This document shows, piece by piece, positions 23,949 through 35,624 of a stretch of 64,000 nucleotides of DNA; position 1 is the first letter of the stretch, and every line of letters starts with the position of its first letter. The stretch covers positions 2,418,001 through 2,482,000 of the forward strand of contig JAHREC010000009.1 of assembly GCA_020081605.1 (NCBI GenBank). The letters are read 5' to 3'. The notes under the pieces were generated by a model. That model was not told the origin of the DNA, ran no database searches, and saw nothing but the letters and a program-made list of their open reading frames with translations. The translations under genes and the position numbers were made by a program. This DNA comes from Albifimbria verrucaria (Eukaryota > Ascomycota > Sordariomycetes > Hypocreales > Stachybotryaceae).

Positions 23949-25576
23949 TAGCTTACTATGGAAGCGTTTGTCCTATTATTATTCAGTCTTAGATGATGTG
24001 GTTCCAGGGTCGCAATTGTAGTCGTCTTTGTTATACTTGTGAAGCTGTCCCCAAACTCGTTGCCCTCAACCATCTTTCTCAATGCGATATGAATCATATG
24101 AACAAGACATTACTTGGTGATTCTCTGAAAGGTGAGTATTCAGTGGGCATGGAAGCAGCTACAGTTAATAAGGTGGTTATGTGCTGAATTTACTTACCCA
24201 AGGCCGGCAATAGCTGTTATGAAAAAGGATACATAATAAGTAAGAATCATGCTACTTAATGCTATAATTTCTTAACTTTGTAAACATTCTGTTGAGATAT
24301 GGCTTGGATGCCAAGTAGTAAATTTCTTGTCCATAATTGCTTTTTTAGTATCTTGGTTTTGGTTGCTAAGTTAAAACCTCGGAACTGCTCTACGCAATAT
24401 AGAATCGCGAGGTGCTAGTAGGAGCTGGCAGCCAGGGCGAGTAGGGTCTTGAAAAACAACTTCTTCTGCTTCAAGCGACGCTGCAAACGCGTAGCCAGGG
24501 CTTCTACGTGCGAGGTGGGTGGTGCATCACTGCTGATGTTAGCTGGAGGGGCTCATGATGCTGTTTGTGTTACGAGGGTTGCTGTGATGCTCAACTAGGC
24601 ATTAGCCACACAGATCAAGGGTCACGCCACCTCTATAGGGCACCACACCGTATGAAAGTGATCCCTGTACCATTGTAACAATCGGCAGGCTGTGGAGGTG
24701 GCGAGGTTGTCTCATTGGTTGGCAGGGATGTTGCCCTGATGAAGCCTGGCATGGCCAATTTGAGTCCTCACTGCTGCAATCCCCATAGATTTTACTACCG
24801 GAGCAAAGAAACAGGGAATCACAACCGCAACCGTCAGCTTTGTCCTACCCTACCATGAAAATGGCGGAAGCGAGCACTCTCTTAGCCAGTGGTTTGACCC
24901 CATGACTAAGGAACCCATCCTTCGCTGGTTTCAAGAAAAGGGCAAGCGAGATGGCACCAATCATGTTCTTTAGTGCAATTGGTGTAAAAGAGATTCAATT
25001 GGCTTGGATTGGTTCCCAACCACATTCAGGGGTGGGATTGAGGTGTTCCTTGGTTTTTCGGTGGCAAGAGAACCCTGAAGCCATCTTGCCATGTCTCTCC
25101 GCACAGGCAGGTTAACTCAGCCATGCCAGCTCAGCCCTGTTTAGCGGCTGACACGATCTGCATTATCATATCGTTGACGCTTGTATACCTGGGTTGTGGG
25201 ATTCGTTCGCTCAAAGCTGTTGGCTCAACGCGAAAGATTTAGGAGTAGACCCTGGGATCTTCGTATGTAGTGGAGTAAATAGTGCCAGTGAAGGATCCTA
25301 CAGCCACAATCGCACTGATGTCATTTTAGTTATGCTGTTTCCTCATTCCTCATTGGCAGTGCAGGCCTCTGTACTGCCCTGGAGTTGGCTTCCAGCTTTT
25401 TTCTTTTTCTTTCTATGTCGGCCCAAAGTTCCTTGTCTACCTCGCACCCATAGCCACTTTGGGAAGCCAACAACGCAAGTCCAGACTCACCGCGAGACAA
25501 CCTACGCGATTCATCTGCATATCGAAGCTGCTTTTCGTATTCGCTAGGTCAAGGCTCTCGATAGAATCTTCAGGCA
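23949..25576. other. intergenic; possible decayed coding sequence at about 24.6-25.1 kb
   Basis: No gene is supported. On the plus strand around 24690-25110 several adjoining frames read as protein-like text without a shared start, discussed under findings. Confidence 0.35.
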
Positions 25577-27481
25577 ATGACGTTCCGATCACGCGGTCTC
25601 CCTAGTCACGGATGCAACAAATGCCGGTCCAGAAAAGTTAAGGTAGGTTACATGCAACTGCATGTGCCACGTGGATGATGAGAGCTAATAATTCCAATGA
25701 AGTGTGATGAAAGTAAGCCAGTGTGTGGAAATTGCCGAAAGGCTGGGTATACAGAATGCAAGTACCGAGATGAATTTGAGAGGGCATGGAGGTATCAAAC
25801 CGATAAGACATTTGAAAAAGTCCGCGAGAAGCAGCGAGAATTGGCTGAGCCCAGAGTAATTGACACGAAGGTTAGCACAACCCTACCATTGAATGGACGG
25901 CAATGGCATGTGTTTATCAAGCCAGGCAAGGGAACTCAGCACGCTGACCCAAACTGCGTGTAATTATAGCTCGACCCTTGGATACCCAAGTATTAACCAG
26001 GTTTTTCTACGACTGGGCTGTCGAGCCAAAAATACGCCAGGTATGAGTATTTCCTGGTTCAATGCTCTCCCCACTATGTACAGCAGTGCAAGCACAAACG
26101 GCCTATTACACAAGTCAATAGAAGCTCTCGCCAACGCAAACTACGGCCAGAGGTTCAATCACCCCATTTCGCTCAAGAAAGCTGTACAACTATGTGGTGA
26201 GGCCCTATGCATGCTAAGAAGCACGTTACTTCCCACATGCGACGTCCCAACACGTGATGTATTAGCTTCAGTGGTATTACTGGGGATTTACGAGGTAAGA
26301 TCATTACACTGAGTTTCATGATTGTGTATTGAGTAATAATAATTTCTCCAGGTCTTCTTAGATCATTCTATTGCTCCCAATGGTAGTTGGATGAGCCACA
26401 CGGGTGGTGCTTCTATGCTTCTGAGTAGGCAAAGTCAAAGCAAAAATTCACAAGAGCCCCTGGAACGTCAGATCTCGGCCATGATCTTCCGACAAATGGT
26501 GAGAGCTATCGGGCCAACTTAAATGTACAAGTTTAACTGACTGATGTTTAGCTACATGGCTCCCTCATCGTTGGTCGAGCTCCGACAGTCTCCCTGGAAA
26601 AGATGGGAATGCCCCAGCTGCCCGAGTTAAAGCATATTCATACGCACCAAGGTCTCATTTATCAAACTGCTTTACTTTGCGCCGATTGGAAAGCAGCTTT
26701 TGAAAACATTGGTACAATCTCTGGCTTAGAGGAACTGGTCACTATTGCAAACCGAGGCATGTCACTCGATGATAAACTCGACGAGTGGTCTCAAAATCTG
26801 CCTTACGTGTGTACATACAGTGTTGAGCCGCTCGAAGAAGAGGCATACCCAGGATGGTTACAAACATTGCTCAGGGGTCCTGGTGTCCCCAAAACTCGCA
26901 TGCGTATGTGTCGCCGGTAACACAAATGCTGTGGAGGTTCTACTGGGAGACTCGAATGATCCTCAATCAGGCGCTTTTGTACACCAATTCTATTTTGGAT
27001 GAAAGGTTATCACCCTATAACCTGATCTCACCGCATCGCAAGAAGATTGAGTCCTGTGTGCTTTCCACTGCCGATCGATTATGCGAGTCGTGCCTCAGTC
27101 CCCTCGTTCTTACAAACAGCACAAAATCACACAACTTCAAAATTGAAGAAATTACTAGTCTTGATGGCTACCTAATGTTACAGATCTTACCAACTGTCAG
27201 GCTATGCTTCCAGCAAGTTGTCATCAGTGGCGTTGATCTCCAGGGGCGTAAAGATTGGGTGGATAAGATGAATCAATTTCTCAATCTTCATTTGGGTCTC
27301 TCAAAAGCGACAGCTGAAGTTGATGCCACGCGTTTCGCAACGCTTCCTATTCAGATATGGAGTGTAAAAGGGTGAGAAAGAATTTGTTCAAAGCAAGCTA
27401 GGATCAGCAGATGAGGATTATGTCAAATTCAACGATGCTCTCTCTAAGGACTACTTTGACGCCACAAAGTCTTGCGTCTAA
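25577..27481 (+). CDS. Zn2Cys6 fungal transcription factor, four indels
   Basis: Exons are 25577-25642, 25703-26294, 26352-26498 and 26552-27481. Splicing of the first intron completes the zinc cluster: CNKCRSRKVK plus CDESKPVCGNCRKAG and a final Cys, the classic six-cysteine pattern at residues 13-45. The middle part (RFFYDWAVEP, ISWFNALPTMYSS, LASVVLLGIYEVFLDHS, GASMLLSRQ) is the fungal-specific regulator region. The frame is kept only after allowing for three missing bases (about 25948-25953; AAAAA 26028-26032; AAAA 26891-26894) and one extra base (AAAA 27366-27369). The tail then ends DYFDATKSCV at 27481. Corrected length is 578 residues. It lies directly upstream of the tyrosinase gene on the same strand, so regulation of that gene is possible but unproven. 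Confidence 0.85.
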
Positions 27482-27994
27482 TCATTGCGTACAAAACCAG
27501 CGGTAATTTAAAATATGCAGTGATTAAGCGATTTAATCCAGCACAATTGCTTACATGTTAATCTTTGTATTGTCGAAGTACTGTTTTCCCCACCACCTAT
27601 GTGTAATACAAGGCTACTGTCAGTGCGATAAGCAATGGCTTTGTGCATCGGAGTGTCGGTCATTTGTGATGCCCTGACTTCAAGAGGTGTGGGCTCGCAC
27701 ATGCAACCAACGAGAGCTGAAAGACGGTTGACGGACATGATGAGAAGTCCGTTTGTGTTCCCTGCCTGATTAGGAAACGCGTGCCAAAGGCTTATACTAC
27801 CAGGGCGTCAAGAAACGGGTGAGGAAGGCTTGTGAGCATGGGCAGGGGGCCAGCTGATGTTGCAAGATTACATCCTTCCATGAATCAGTGGTATGGCTAA
27901 GCCGGTAATCCAATTGCTGATCCGTCTTCCAGTATTCTCGGTCTTTCGATGGCTCCGAGAGAATTTTGGAGTAGAATACTGGGCATGAGACAGA
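27482..27994. other. intergenic, tyrosinase 5' region
   Basis: No gene seen. The region leads into the TATA box of the tyrosinase gene. Confidence 0.5.
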
Positions 27995-28004
27995 TATATA
28001 AAAG
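27995..28004 (+). promoter_or_regulatory. TATA box of the tyrosinase gene
   Basis: TATATAAAAG lies about 95 bases upstream of the tyrosinase ATG at 28096, which is good core-promoter spacing for a strongly expressed secreted protein. This is inference from position and consensus. Confidence 0.55.
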
Positions 28005-28095
28005 CGTCTCCTTCGGCTTGGGCAATAAATTTGGAATTGAACATTCATAGAATCTCTTATTCTTGGATAAAGTTACAAGATAGCACAAAGTCATT

Positions 28096-29539
28096 ATGAA
28101 TTTGCCAAAGAAATGGATTATACTAGGCTTCGCATGCCTTGGTGCTGTCACTGCTCTCAGTGTACCACCTGCAGCAACATCCGATGAAAGCAACATCAAC
28201 ATCAACATCAACAGGCTTTCCAGCTCAACAGACAGTCTTAAGGCTCTTTCCATTCTACAACATACCGCAATTCAACATATTGAATCAAACGAGCAGCGTG
28301 CCAAGCTGCGCAAACCCAAATGCTCTCTTAAGAGTGCAGCAGTGCGACGAGACTGGTGGGTGTTGCATTGTGGGCATTTCTCAACTATCGTATACTAATT
28401 TTATTGCCCCTTCAGGAATTCCATGTGCTCTAGCGAGAGAAAGGACTTCATCAAAGCCGTGCAGTGCTTACGCTCTAAACCTTCGATTGCCGATCCAGAT
28501 TTCGCTCAAGCAGCACGCACTCGATATGACGATCTGACTGCTAGTCATGTAAATATGACAATTTTTATACACGCCACCGGGTCCTTCTTAACATGGCATC
28601 GATATTTTATTTGGTCATTCGAGAAAGCGCTTCGAGATGAGTGTGGATACAAGGGTTATCTACCCGTGAGTCCTTCGAAGTAGCTTGAAGTAGGGCGTTG
28701 TTAACCGAGTATACTAGTACTGGAACTGGTTCTCACATGCCGACGATCCAAAGACGTCACCAGTTTTTGATGGCAGCGACACCAGCATAGGCGGCGATGG
28801 TGCCTTTTATCGTCACAACGGCAGCGCCGCTTTCTTCGGAACAGTACCATTACCTCCAGCTAACGGCGGAGGTTGCATTAGCAGCGGGCCATTCAAAAAG
28901 TAGTTACCACATCCACACGATAGGGGACAACAAATACTAAGACTGAAGCAGCATTCAAGCAACTATAGGTCCTATCGCACCAGGCATGAACGGAATGGAA
29001 CCGCCAGTTTCGGGCCTGCATGACTACAACCCTCGCTGCGTTCGCCGAGACCTGAATCAACACGTCTCAAAGAAATTCTTCACAACTGCCAACCTGCTCA
29101 ATATAACCATTGGGAATGCCTCCAAGTCTATTAAATTGTTTCAAGACGAGCTCGACGGCCGACCCCAAGATAATGGCTTCATGGGAATGCGTGGGTAATC
29201 CTAGCCCGAGCCATTCTGTTGCATTTACTAAAAAGTATGATAGACTCGGCAGGACACTACACTATTAATGGCGAAAACACGGATTTCTACACTTCTGTAA
29301 ACGACCCAGCGTTCTTCCTTCATCATGCCATGATTGACAAAATCTTCTGGATCTGGCAGGCTTTACATCCAAGTGAAAGCAGAAAAGTTGGCGGAACTCG
29401 AACACTGCGGAATAATCCTCCACTCAGTAACACAGCTATTGACGATCCTCTAATCATGGGAGTAAATGCACCTACGAGGATGATACACGAGCTTCAAGGC
29501 ACTATGGATGGAACACCTTTGTGTTACATTTACGAATAG
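28096..29539 (+). CDS. secreted tyrosinase (type-3 copper enzyme)
   Basis: Five exons (28096-28355, 28416-28665, 28718-28899, 28952-29190, 29244-29539) join without any frame break into 408 residues. A signal peptide (MNLPKKWIILGFACLGAVTA) is followed by a Cys-containing start (CSLKSAAVRRDW) and the ERKDFIKAVQCL helix. The copper A site is in SHVNMTIFIHATGSFLTWHR. Copper B uses GLHDYNPR, the spliced MHSAGHYTI and the FFLHHAMIDKIFWIWQ motif. The enzyme oxidises phenols to quinones, typically for pigment formation or cross-linking outside the cell. The length is near that of the short fungal secreted tyrosinases that lack a long C-terminal lid. A Zn2Cys6 regulator lies just upstream. Confidence 0.93.
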
Positions 29540-30267
29540 GCTGCGGGTCATTGTGTTCTCCTTCTATGAGGAGAACTACTCAATTAGAATTCTTCATTCT
29601 CTCTCTACTCATTTTTCACACTTTTCATCTGTTTCCGGGATGGTTTTATAAGCTATATAGATTCATCTCTCAATAGGCATCCCCAGGTTTTTGGGCGTTA
29701 CAATACATTTCTTTACAGAATATAGCATGGGTTTGTATGCTGGAGCTAATGCCTCCAGAGACAAATACATGTGTGGCCGAGCTGTGCCTGGTCCTAAGTG
29801 CAGATTGACACAAAATAAGAGACATTTACTCGTATTAAACTTCCATTGTATTTCATATGTATTAGTGACGAGATGAGGACGGTTTTCAACTCTTGTAGTG
29901 CGTCTAGCGTCCTCCTCATTGACCTCCAGTGCAATTCGTCTTGCCTCATCACACCCACTCCGCCAATTCAGTACCAAAGTCCAGTGTATTAGTTTTTACC
30001 CCTACGCTCAAAGACAGAACAAGCACATAATTCCCATTAGTGGAGAATTAACAAAGGCAGAACAGTTTTTATAATTGTATTTATTAATGTTTTCGACGCC
30101 TTATCCACAGCACAATACAGTACAAGGCAAAACAATGGATAATTGTATCGCAAAAATCGAAACTCTTTTGTTGTTGAACAAGACATTATTCTGGCGCGAC
30201 TCTTGTATCACCAAAAAGCAATGAGTGTTGACAAGAATGGAAACACGCAATTCACAAAACCTCGAGG
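29540..30267. other. intergenic, no gene seen
   Basis: AT-rich spacer between the tyrosinase and LPMO genes. No supported feature. Confidence 0.5.
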
Positions 30268-30276
30268 TTATAAAAC
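30268..30276 (+). promoter_or_regulatory. TATA-like box of the LPMO gene
   Basis: TTATAAAAC lies about 150 bases before the ATG at 30422 with a pyrimidine-rich leader after it. It is inferred from consensus and position. Confidence 0.4.
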
Positions 30277-30421
30277 CAGATCGGTTCGTTCTGAAATTTT
30301 TCATCTTACCCTCTCAAACTAGCCAAAACAGACTTGCAGGCAAACCAAACTTCCTCTGTTAGTCTTCAAACTTTCCACAACTAAAGAGTCAATCAACGAA
30401 TCTGCAGCGAATATACTCACG

Positions 30422-31348
30422 ATGCAGTTCACGCTGAAGAATACGGTCGTCCTGGCGATGGCCATTTCTCAAGCATCTGGCCACGTTATCATGGTCGAAC
30501 CTCATCCCTACAACCTAGACACGCCTCCTCTCTTGCAGACGTGGCCTCTCAGTGCTGATCTTCCCTTCCCCTGTCAAGGTCGCTTTGACCATGCTGAACA
30601 CATTACTACTGTCACTGCAGGCACTACTCAAACTGTCAAGTTCTGGGGCAGCGCCGTCCACGGCGGTGGCTCGTGCCAGTTCAGCATTGCCTACGGCGAT
30701 AAGCCTCCTTCCGATCCCGCCGCGTGGCACACCATTTTTAGCATCATCGGTGGCTGCCCGGCAGAAGCTGAAGGCAACATTCCCACTGATAGTAGCGACC
30801 CTCAGGGCAGGGCAAATGGTCCTCAGTGTGGTGGGTGGCGTGGACAACAGCAACTTCGTTGACAGCCTCCCAACAGTTTTCCAGGCCAACATTCCTGGTC
30901 AATGCACCACAGGTAACAGTGGCAGCGTAATCGGCTTCCCAATCCTGGTAAGTTTGGCAAGGTTTACCAACCTATTGATGCTGGTAGCAATGGGTCTTGT
31001 GACCCAGCCGGTGATCCGGACTTCGAAGATTCCGACGCGAAGCCTGTACAACCTTCCGCTGCGCCAAGCCAGAAGCCCTCACCCACTCCTGTTACGAACA
31101 TTCCTAGTAGCATCGCAGCTCCTTCAAGCTCTACCCTCAAGTCAACTCCTACTCCTCAAGCTCCAAAGCCCACTAATGACAGCGTGGACAAGCCTATAGG
31201 CGTTGACGGCAAGGTGCCTTGTGATACTTCTGGCGATTTTCTCTGCTTGGATGCTGGCTTCTTCGGCATTTGCGACCACGGCTGGGCTCTTCCTCAACCC
31301 CTGGCGGCTGGTACTTCTTGTGTCGATGGTAAAATCGTTCCTATGTAG
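30422..31348 (+). CDS. AA11-like lytic polysaccharide monooxygenase with C-terminal Cys module, apparently missing its central segment
   Basis: The signal peptide ends at ...SQASG, so the mature protein starts with His (HVIMVEPHPYN), as needed for the histidine-brace copper site. The second His is in WGSAVHGGGSCQ, followed by SIIGGCPAEAEGN. These features fit AA11 chitin-active monooxygenases. A further segment (VDNSNFVDSLPTVFQANIPG) is read in the next frame, and the sequence returns to the first frame after CCC (30938-30940). A Ser/Pro linker and a C-terminal Cys module (CDTSGDFLCLDAGFFGICDH) then end at 31348. No frame between 30770 and 30850 encodes the conserved Trp/Asn/Tyr-containing core strand that should carry the axial Tyr. 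The gene is therefore either internally deleted or badly sequenced there. Apparent length is 308 residues. Confidence 0.72.
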
Positions 31349-31692
31349 GAAATATGTTTGACTTGATATTCTCTGAGGCTGGTACTCAAGACATCTCCTT
31401 TGTTTATAATATCATTATATCTCTATGCAATCTCTCCATTACGAAAAGGAACGTGACTCATGCAAGATTTCGAATTTGCCCATGACAAAATAATCTGACG
31501 ATACGAAGGACTGAAAATGCGACGGCTCTCAGGCTCATTTTAGAAATAAATTAAACATTCGACCATGAACTAGACGGTTTGTTACCTCATTGATTTCTTC
31601 GGTTACCATGCTCTGAAAACTAAGTACAAACACAAACTGAAGCTAATCATAACAAAGAAAATAGCACCAAAAGCATTAAAAAGATTCCTTGC
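31349..31692. other. short convergent intergenic spacer
   Basis: AT-rich sequence between the stop codons of two convergent genes. No feature seen. Confidence 0.5.
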
Positions 31693-33208
31693 CTACAATT
31701 TAGCCCCTCGGCTTGATGAGATAGCCATTTCCTGCCTCACAGCCAAGTCCGTAATAATCTCCTCACTGCCGCCTCCAACGATGTTCACCCGTAGATCCCT
31801 ACTGATTTGTTCAACGCGGCCACCAAGGCCTCCGCGTTGATACCCCAACCCTCCAAAGATCTGCTGGGCTTCACGAGAAGCTAGCTCTAGTAGCCGCCCA
31901 CCTTGAACCTTTGCGAGTGCAATTCTTGAGGCCAGCTCGGAGCCCATCTTGCCAGTCACCTTCGCATGATAGGCAATCTGCTCCAGCCATGCCCAGTGTG
32001 ATTCGATGTCTCGAGCCAGAGTAGCGAGCTTATGGCGGATGACTTGATGTGAGAAAAGTGGCTTCCCGAAAGCTTGACGATCCAGAGCATATGCCCATGC
32101 GTCCTCGAGGCAAATACGAGCCTGGCTATTCATGCCAACCGCCAGCATAAACCGTTCGTTATTGAAGTCTGCAGTAATAGTCAGTAGTCATTTCGTCAAT
32201 TGAGTTGCGCAAAATTACTGGTCATTAAATATTGAAACCCGGCGTTCTCTTTGCCAAGAAGATGATCGATTGGTACTTTCACATCCTCGAGCGTTACCCA
32301 TGTGCTATCAGCAGCATTCCAACCACTGTTCTTAATTTTACGTCGTGTAACCCCTGGCAAATCTAGCGGGATCACTAGCATCGAGATGCCGCCAATGCCA
32401 GGGCCGCCAGTCCGCACTGCCGTCGTCATGTAGGTAGCTCGTATAGCCCCAGTAATCCATTTCTTACACGCGAGTCAATTATCGCACATGGAGTGACTGA
32501 TATTTATATACCTTGTGTCCATTAACGATGTAGCTCTGGCCATCGTCAGACCTGCGAGCTGTTGTTCTGAGATTGGCCAAATCTGAGCCTCCTGTGAGTT
32601 GTCAGCAATTTTACACATGCAAAGGAGGGAAGGCATTGCACGTACCCGATGGTTCTGTTGCTCCGAGACAAAATGTGATATCTCCAGTGAGTACTCCGGG
32701 CAACCATTTCTTCTTCTGTTCTTCCGTACCATGGTGAATTACAGGAGGAAGTCCGATGGCTGTCCCTCCAGACAGGCCTACCGTTACGCCAGCATAACCA
32801 ATTCTGCTCACCTCGTGCATTTTGATGAGGGAATGAAATTCATCCCATTCTAATCAATTGTGTCAGCTTCAAGCCTGTGCTTCGTACCTGTAGAATCTTG
32901 CCTGTGTATGAAACGCCTCCTGGGAGCGCGATGCCCTCAGAATACTGTTGCGGAATTGTCTGGAAAGCCATGCCAGATCGTGCAAAATGACGTCGCGCTT
33001 CATCCGGCACATGTCCATCCTCCTCCCATTTCTCCAAATGTGGCACAATGTGTTCATTGAGATATGCCCGGACGTGATCCCGGACTTTTCTGTGACTCTC
33101 ATTGTAGTAGGGCGACGCCAGAGCATTGTACCAGGCTGGCTCTGCAAATGGCGCCAGGTTTCCGTAAGAGTGATTCATCGTACCTCTTCGTGAGTTTGAT
33201 GATGCCAT
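31693..33208 (-). CDS. acyl-CoA dehydrogenase family protein with C-terminal AKL peroxisomal signal
   Basis: Exons are 33208-32888, 32849-32646, 32591-32512, 32462-32219 and 32168-31693. The product has the ACAD fold in order: an N-terminal helical part (REGKVRDHVRAYL-type helix and HLEKWEEDGHVPDEA), the flavin/substrate strand FCLGATEPSGGSDLANL (spliced), VNGHKKWITGA (spliced), the GWNAADSTWVTLEDVKVP segment, and the C-terminal helices with FGKPLFSHQV, QQIFGGLGYQRGG and NIVGGGSEEI. It ends in Ala-Lys-Leu, a good type 1 peroxisomal signal. The first intron as drawn is only 38 bp, and the phase across it is off by one, so a base is probably missing nearby. Corrected length is about 441 residues. 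It is expected to act in peroxisomal acyl-CoA oxidation. Confidence 0.87.
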
Positions 33209-34106
33209 ATGGATTATGTTAGAGGAGAGATGAGAGCTGAGGTGCTAGATTTCGAGCGGTCGGGTAGTCTGATGCTAATAGGCTTTAACGGCTGAGGTGG
33301 GATGACAGGAGTGAGGCAAAGCTTGGTGCCGAGGCTTGTTCTAGACACCTCCTCGTTTTAGTCATCCCTGCATCTGCAAATAATCATAAAAGTCACTTTT
33401 GTTCACGCCAGCATTTTGCCAGCAATTGAAATCCTAAACCAGTTGACATGAAGTTTGGGTTCAGGCTCGTAATGAGAAAACAATCACATCAATTAGCTCA
33501 GGCTCGGAAAAAGAAGTGCTACACTATCTAAGTAACTTGGACGCAGCCTGTATTTCTCAACATGAGCTTGTTATCTTACTACCAGGATTGCCGACACGCA
33601 GCAGGAATATTATATTATAACAAACATGGAAAGCCAGAATGGCTGGAATTATGGCTGGAATTTTAATAATTATTATTCTTCTTCAAGAAAATAAAGAAAA
33701 AGAAAACGCAGCACGTCTGAAAGTTGCTTTCCAGACTGCATCAAGTCTCCGCCCTGTCTGGTCGCATATACCTCGTCTTCGTATTTCATAACAGATTACA
33801 CGTAACGTTTTGTGGATTTGAGTTGACATATGGCCATTGTCGTCATTTTCTTCATATCCAAGAGCGTATCATCAATTCATCAACATAGAAAGTTCGAAGA
33901 AAAGATGCAACGACTTGGAAATTATTATCAGGAACAATGCAATATATACACCTGGTTGACCTAGAGGGAATTCCGTACGTTTTTATTACCTCGCCAACCC
34001 TGCACAAGTTTCCCAAGATATGAGCTCTCCAAAGCTAATAAACCCCAACCGAACGCCCAAATGCACATCAAATAAATTTACCCAAACCTATTCCCCTTCG
34101 CCGCAG
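33209..34106. other. intergenic, no gene seen
   Basis: AT-rich spacer, including a repeated ATGGCTGGAATT-like string near 33640-33662 and a polypurine run near 33680-33705. No gene supported. Confidence 0.5.
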
Positions 34107-35624
34107 TCATTTCTTGACTACCAGCACAACCGGCTCGCCGTTGACAACACGGACACAAATCTGGCCACTCGCATCTGAGCTGTACGTGCCACCACCAAAG
34201 TTGTTATTCCAAGTAGTGTTGGGACGCTTTGTGTTGAAGCAGTACTCAATGTTGAAGCCCAATCCGTAGTTGGTCGTGAGCACAATCACATCACCACCCA
34301 CTCGGCTGAAAGCGTAAGCATGATCTGCCACATGGAGGTGGACGTGGTCGTTGAGGGTGAGGCCACCAGCTCCAGATCTAACAGCAGAGAGTCTGGAGAT
34401 GGCTTGGTAAACATCGCTGTTCGTGTTGAAGCCGCTGCGCCAAAGATCTTCTCGGTTGGCAGGATCCTGTCCGCCAGCATAGGCTTGTTCTGTGCCGTAG
34501 TAGACAATGGGGATACCTCGAGCCAGAATAACGTAGGCCAGAGCATTCTTTAGCAGAGAGATGTCATTCTTCTGATTGAGCCATCGAGGGTTGTCGTGGT
34601 TGTCCAAGAATGTACCCAATGTCGTGGGGTCACGGAACAACTTACTAACCCGGTCGTGCATATCGACCAGCTCCTGCGGCGAAGTTTGCTTCTGCTGAAA
34701 GAAGCGGTTCAACGGGTAATAGATAGGGTAATTCAGGAAGCCCGCCATGGTGTCAACATAGCCAGAAACGTAGTCTGGGTCCCCACTCCAGACCTCACCG
34801 ATCGTGTATACTCCAGATGCCCATGCGAAGTCAGGCCAAAAGTCTCTTTCCACATGCTTTACAGTATCGATGCGGAGGCCATCAATCTTGAACTCGCTGA
34901 CCAGCCATTTGATCCAGTCTTTGAATAGGGTTCGGATTGCCGGATCCTGAGTGTTGATATCAGGCAGACCAGCCAATCTGCATCTCTCGATGCTTTGCTG
35001 GTTGGAATAGTCGATTTGGCAATCTGAATGGAAGGCGCTGGCTTGGTTAAGTGGCGCCGGGCTGTTCTGGCTAATTGGCCCCGAGCCCATATGGTTTGTG
35101 ACAACGTCGACCATGATATACATGCCCTGACTTTTGGTAAGAAAATGAATTTGGTGATATATATCACCCGTTGTGGGTGCAATTGGACGGCAGTTACCTT
35201 GTTGTGAGCAGCATTTATCAGGCTTTTCAGATCATCGGCTGTGCCGTAATTGGGATTGATCGCATACAGGTTTTTGGCCGCATAGCCATGGTATGCCCCG
35301 TCATGATCTTTGTTTCTGTTAACCTCATCCAAGACAACACATGTGAGAAGACATACTTTCGACAACGGGAGTAATCCAAATAGCGTCGAATCCCATCCCC
35401 TGGATGTAATCAAGTTTTGACTGCAAGCCTTTGAAGGTGCCGCCACAGTATCGCCCGAGGTTGCCGCAAGCTGCCGAGTTTCCATCGTTTTTGGCAACTC
35501 GATCGGTTAAAGCGAAGTAAATGCTGCGGCTCTTCCAAGACGCTGTGTCGGCAGCCAATACGCTCGATAGCTGCAGGAGCCCTGCGATGATGGCCCGTGA
35601 CCATAACATATTTGCGGTAGCCAA
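34107..35624 (-). CDS. secreted alpha-amylase (GH13)
   Basis: Exons 35624-35357, 35307-35198 and 35126-34107 join in frame into 465 residues. Introns are 35308-35356 (49 bp) and 35127-35197. A signal peptide follows the second Met (MLWSRAIIAGLLQLSSVLA), so the ATG ending at 35609 is an alternative start. GH13 regions are all present: YHGYAAKNLYAINPNYGTAD, DVVTNH, the nucleophile Asp in GLRIDTVKHV, the acid Glu in GEVWSG and the stabilising Asp in FLDNHDNPR. The C-terminal beta domain ends PVVLVVKK, and no starch-binding domain follows. The enzyme hydrolyses internal alpha-1,4 bonds of starch or glycogen outside the cell. No frame break is present. Confidence 0.94.
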
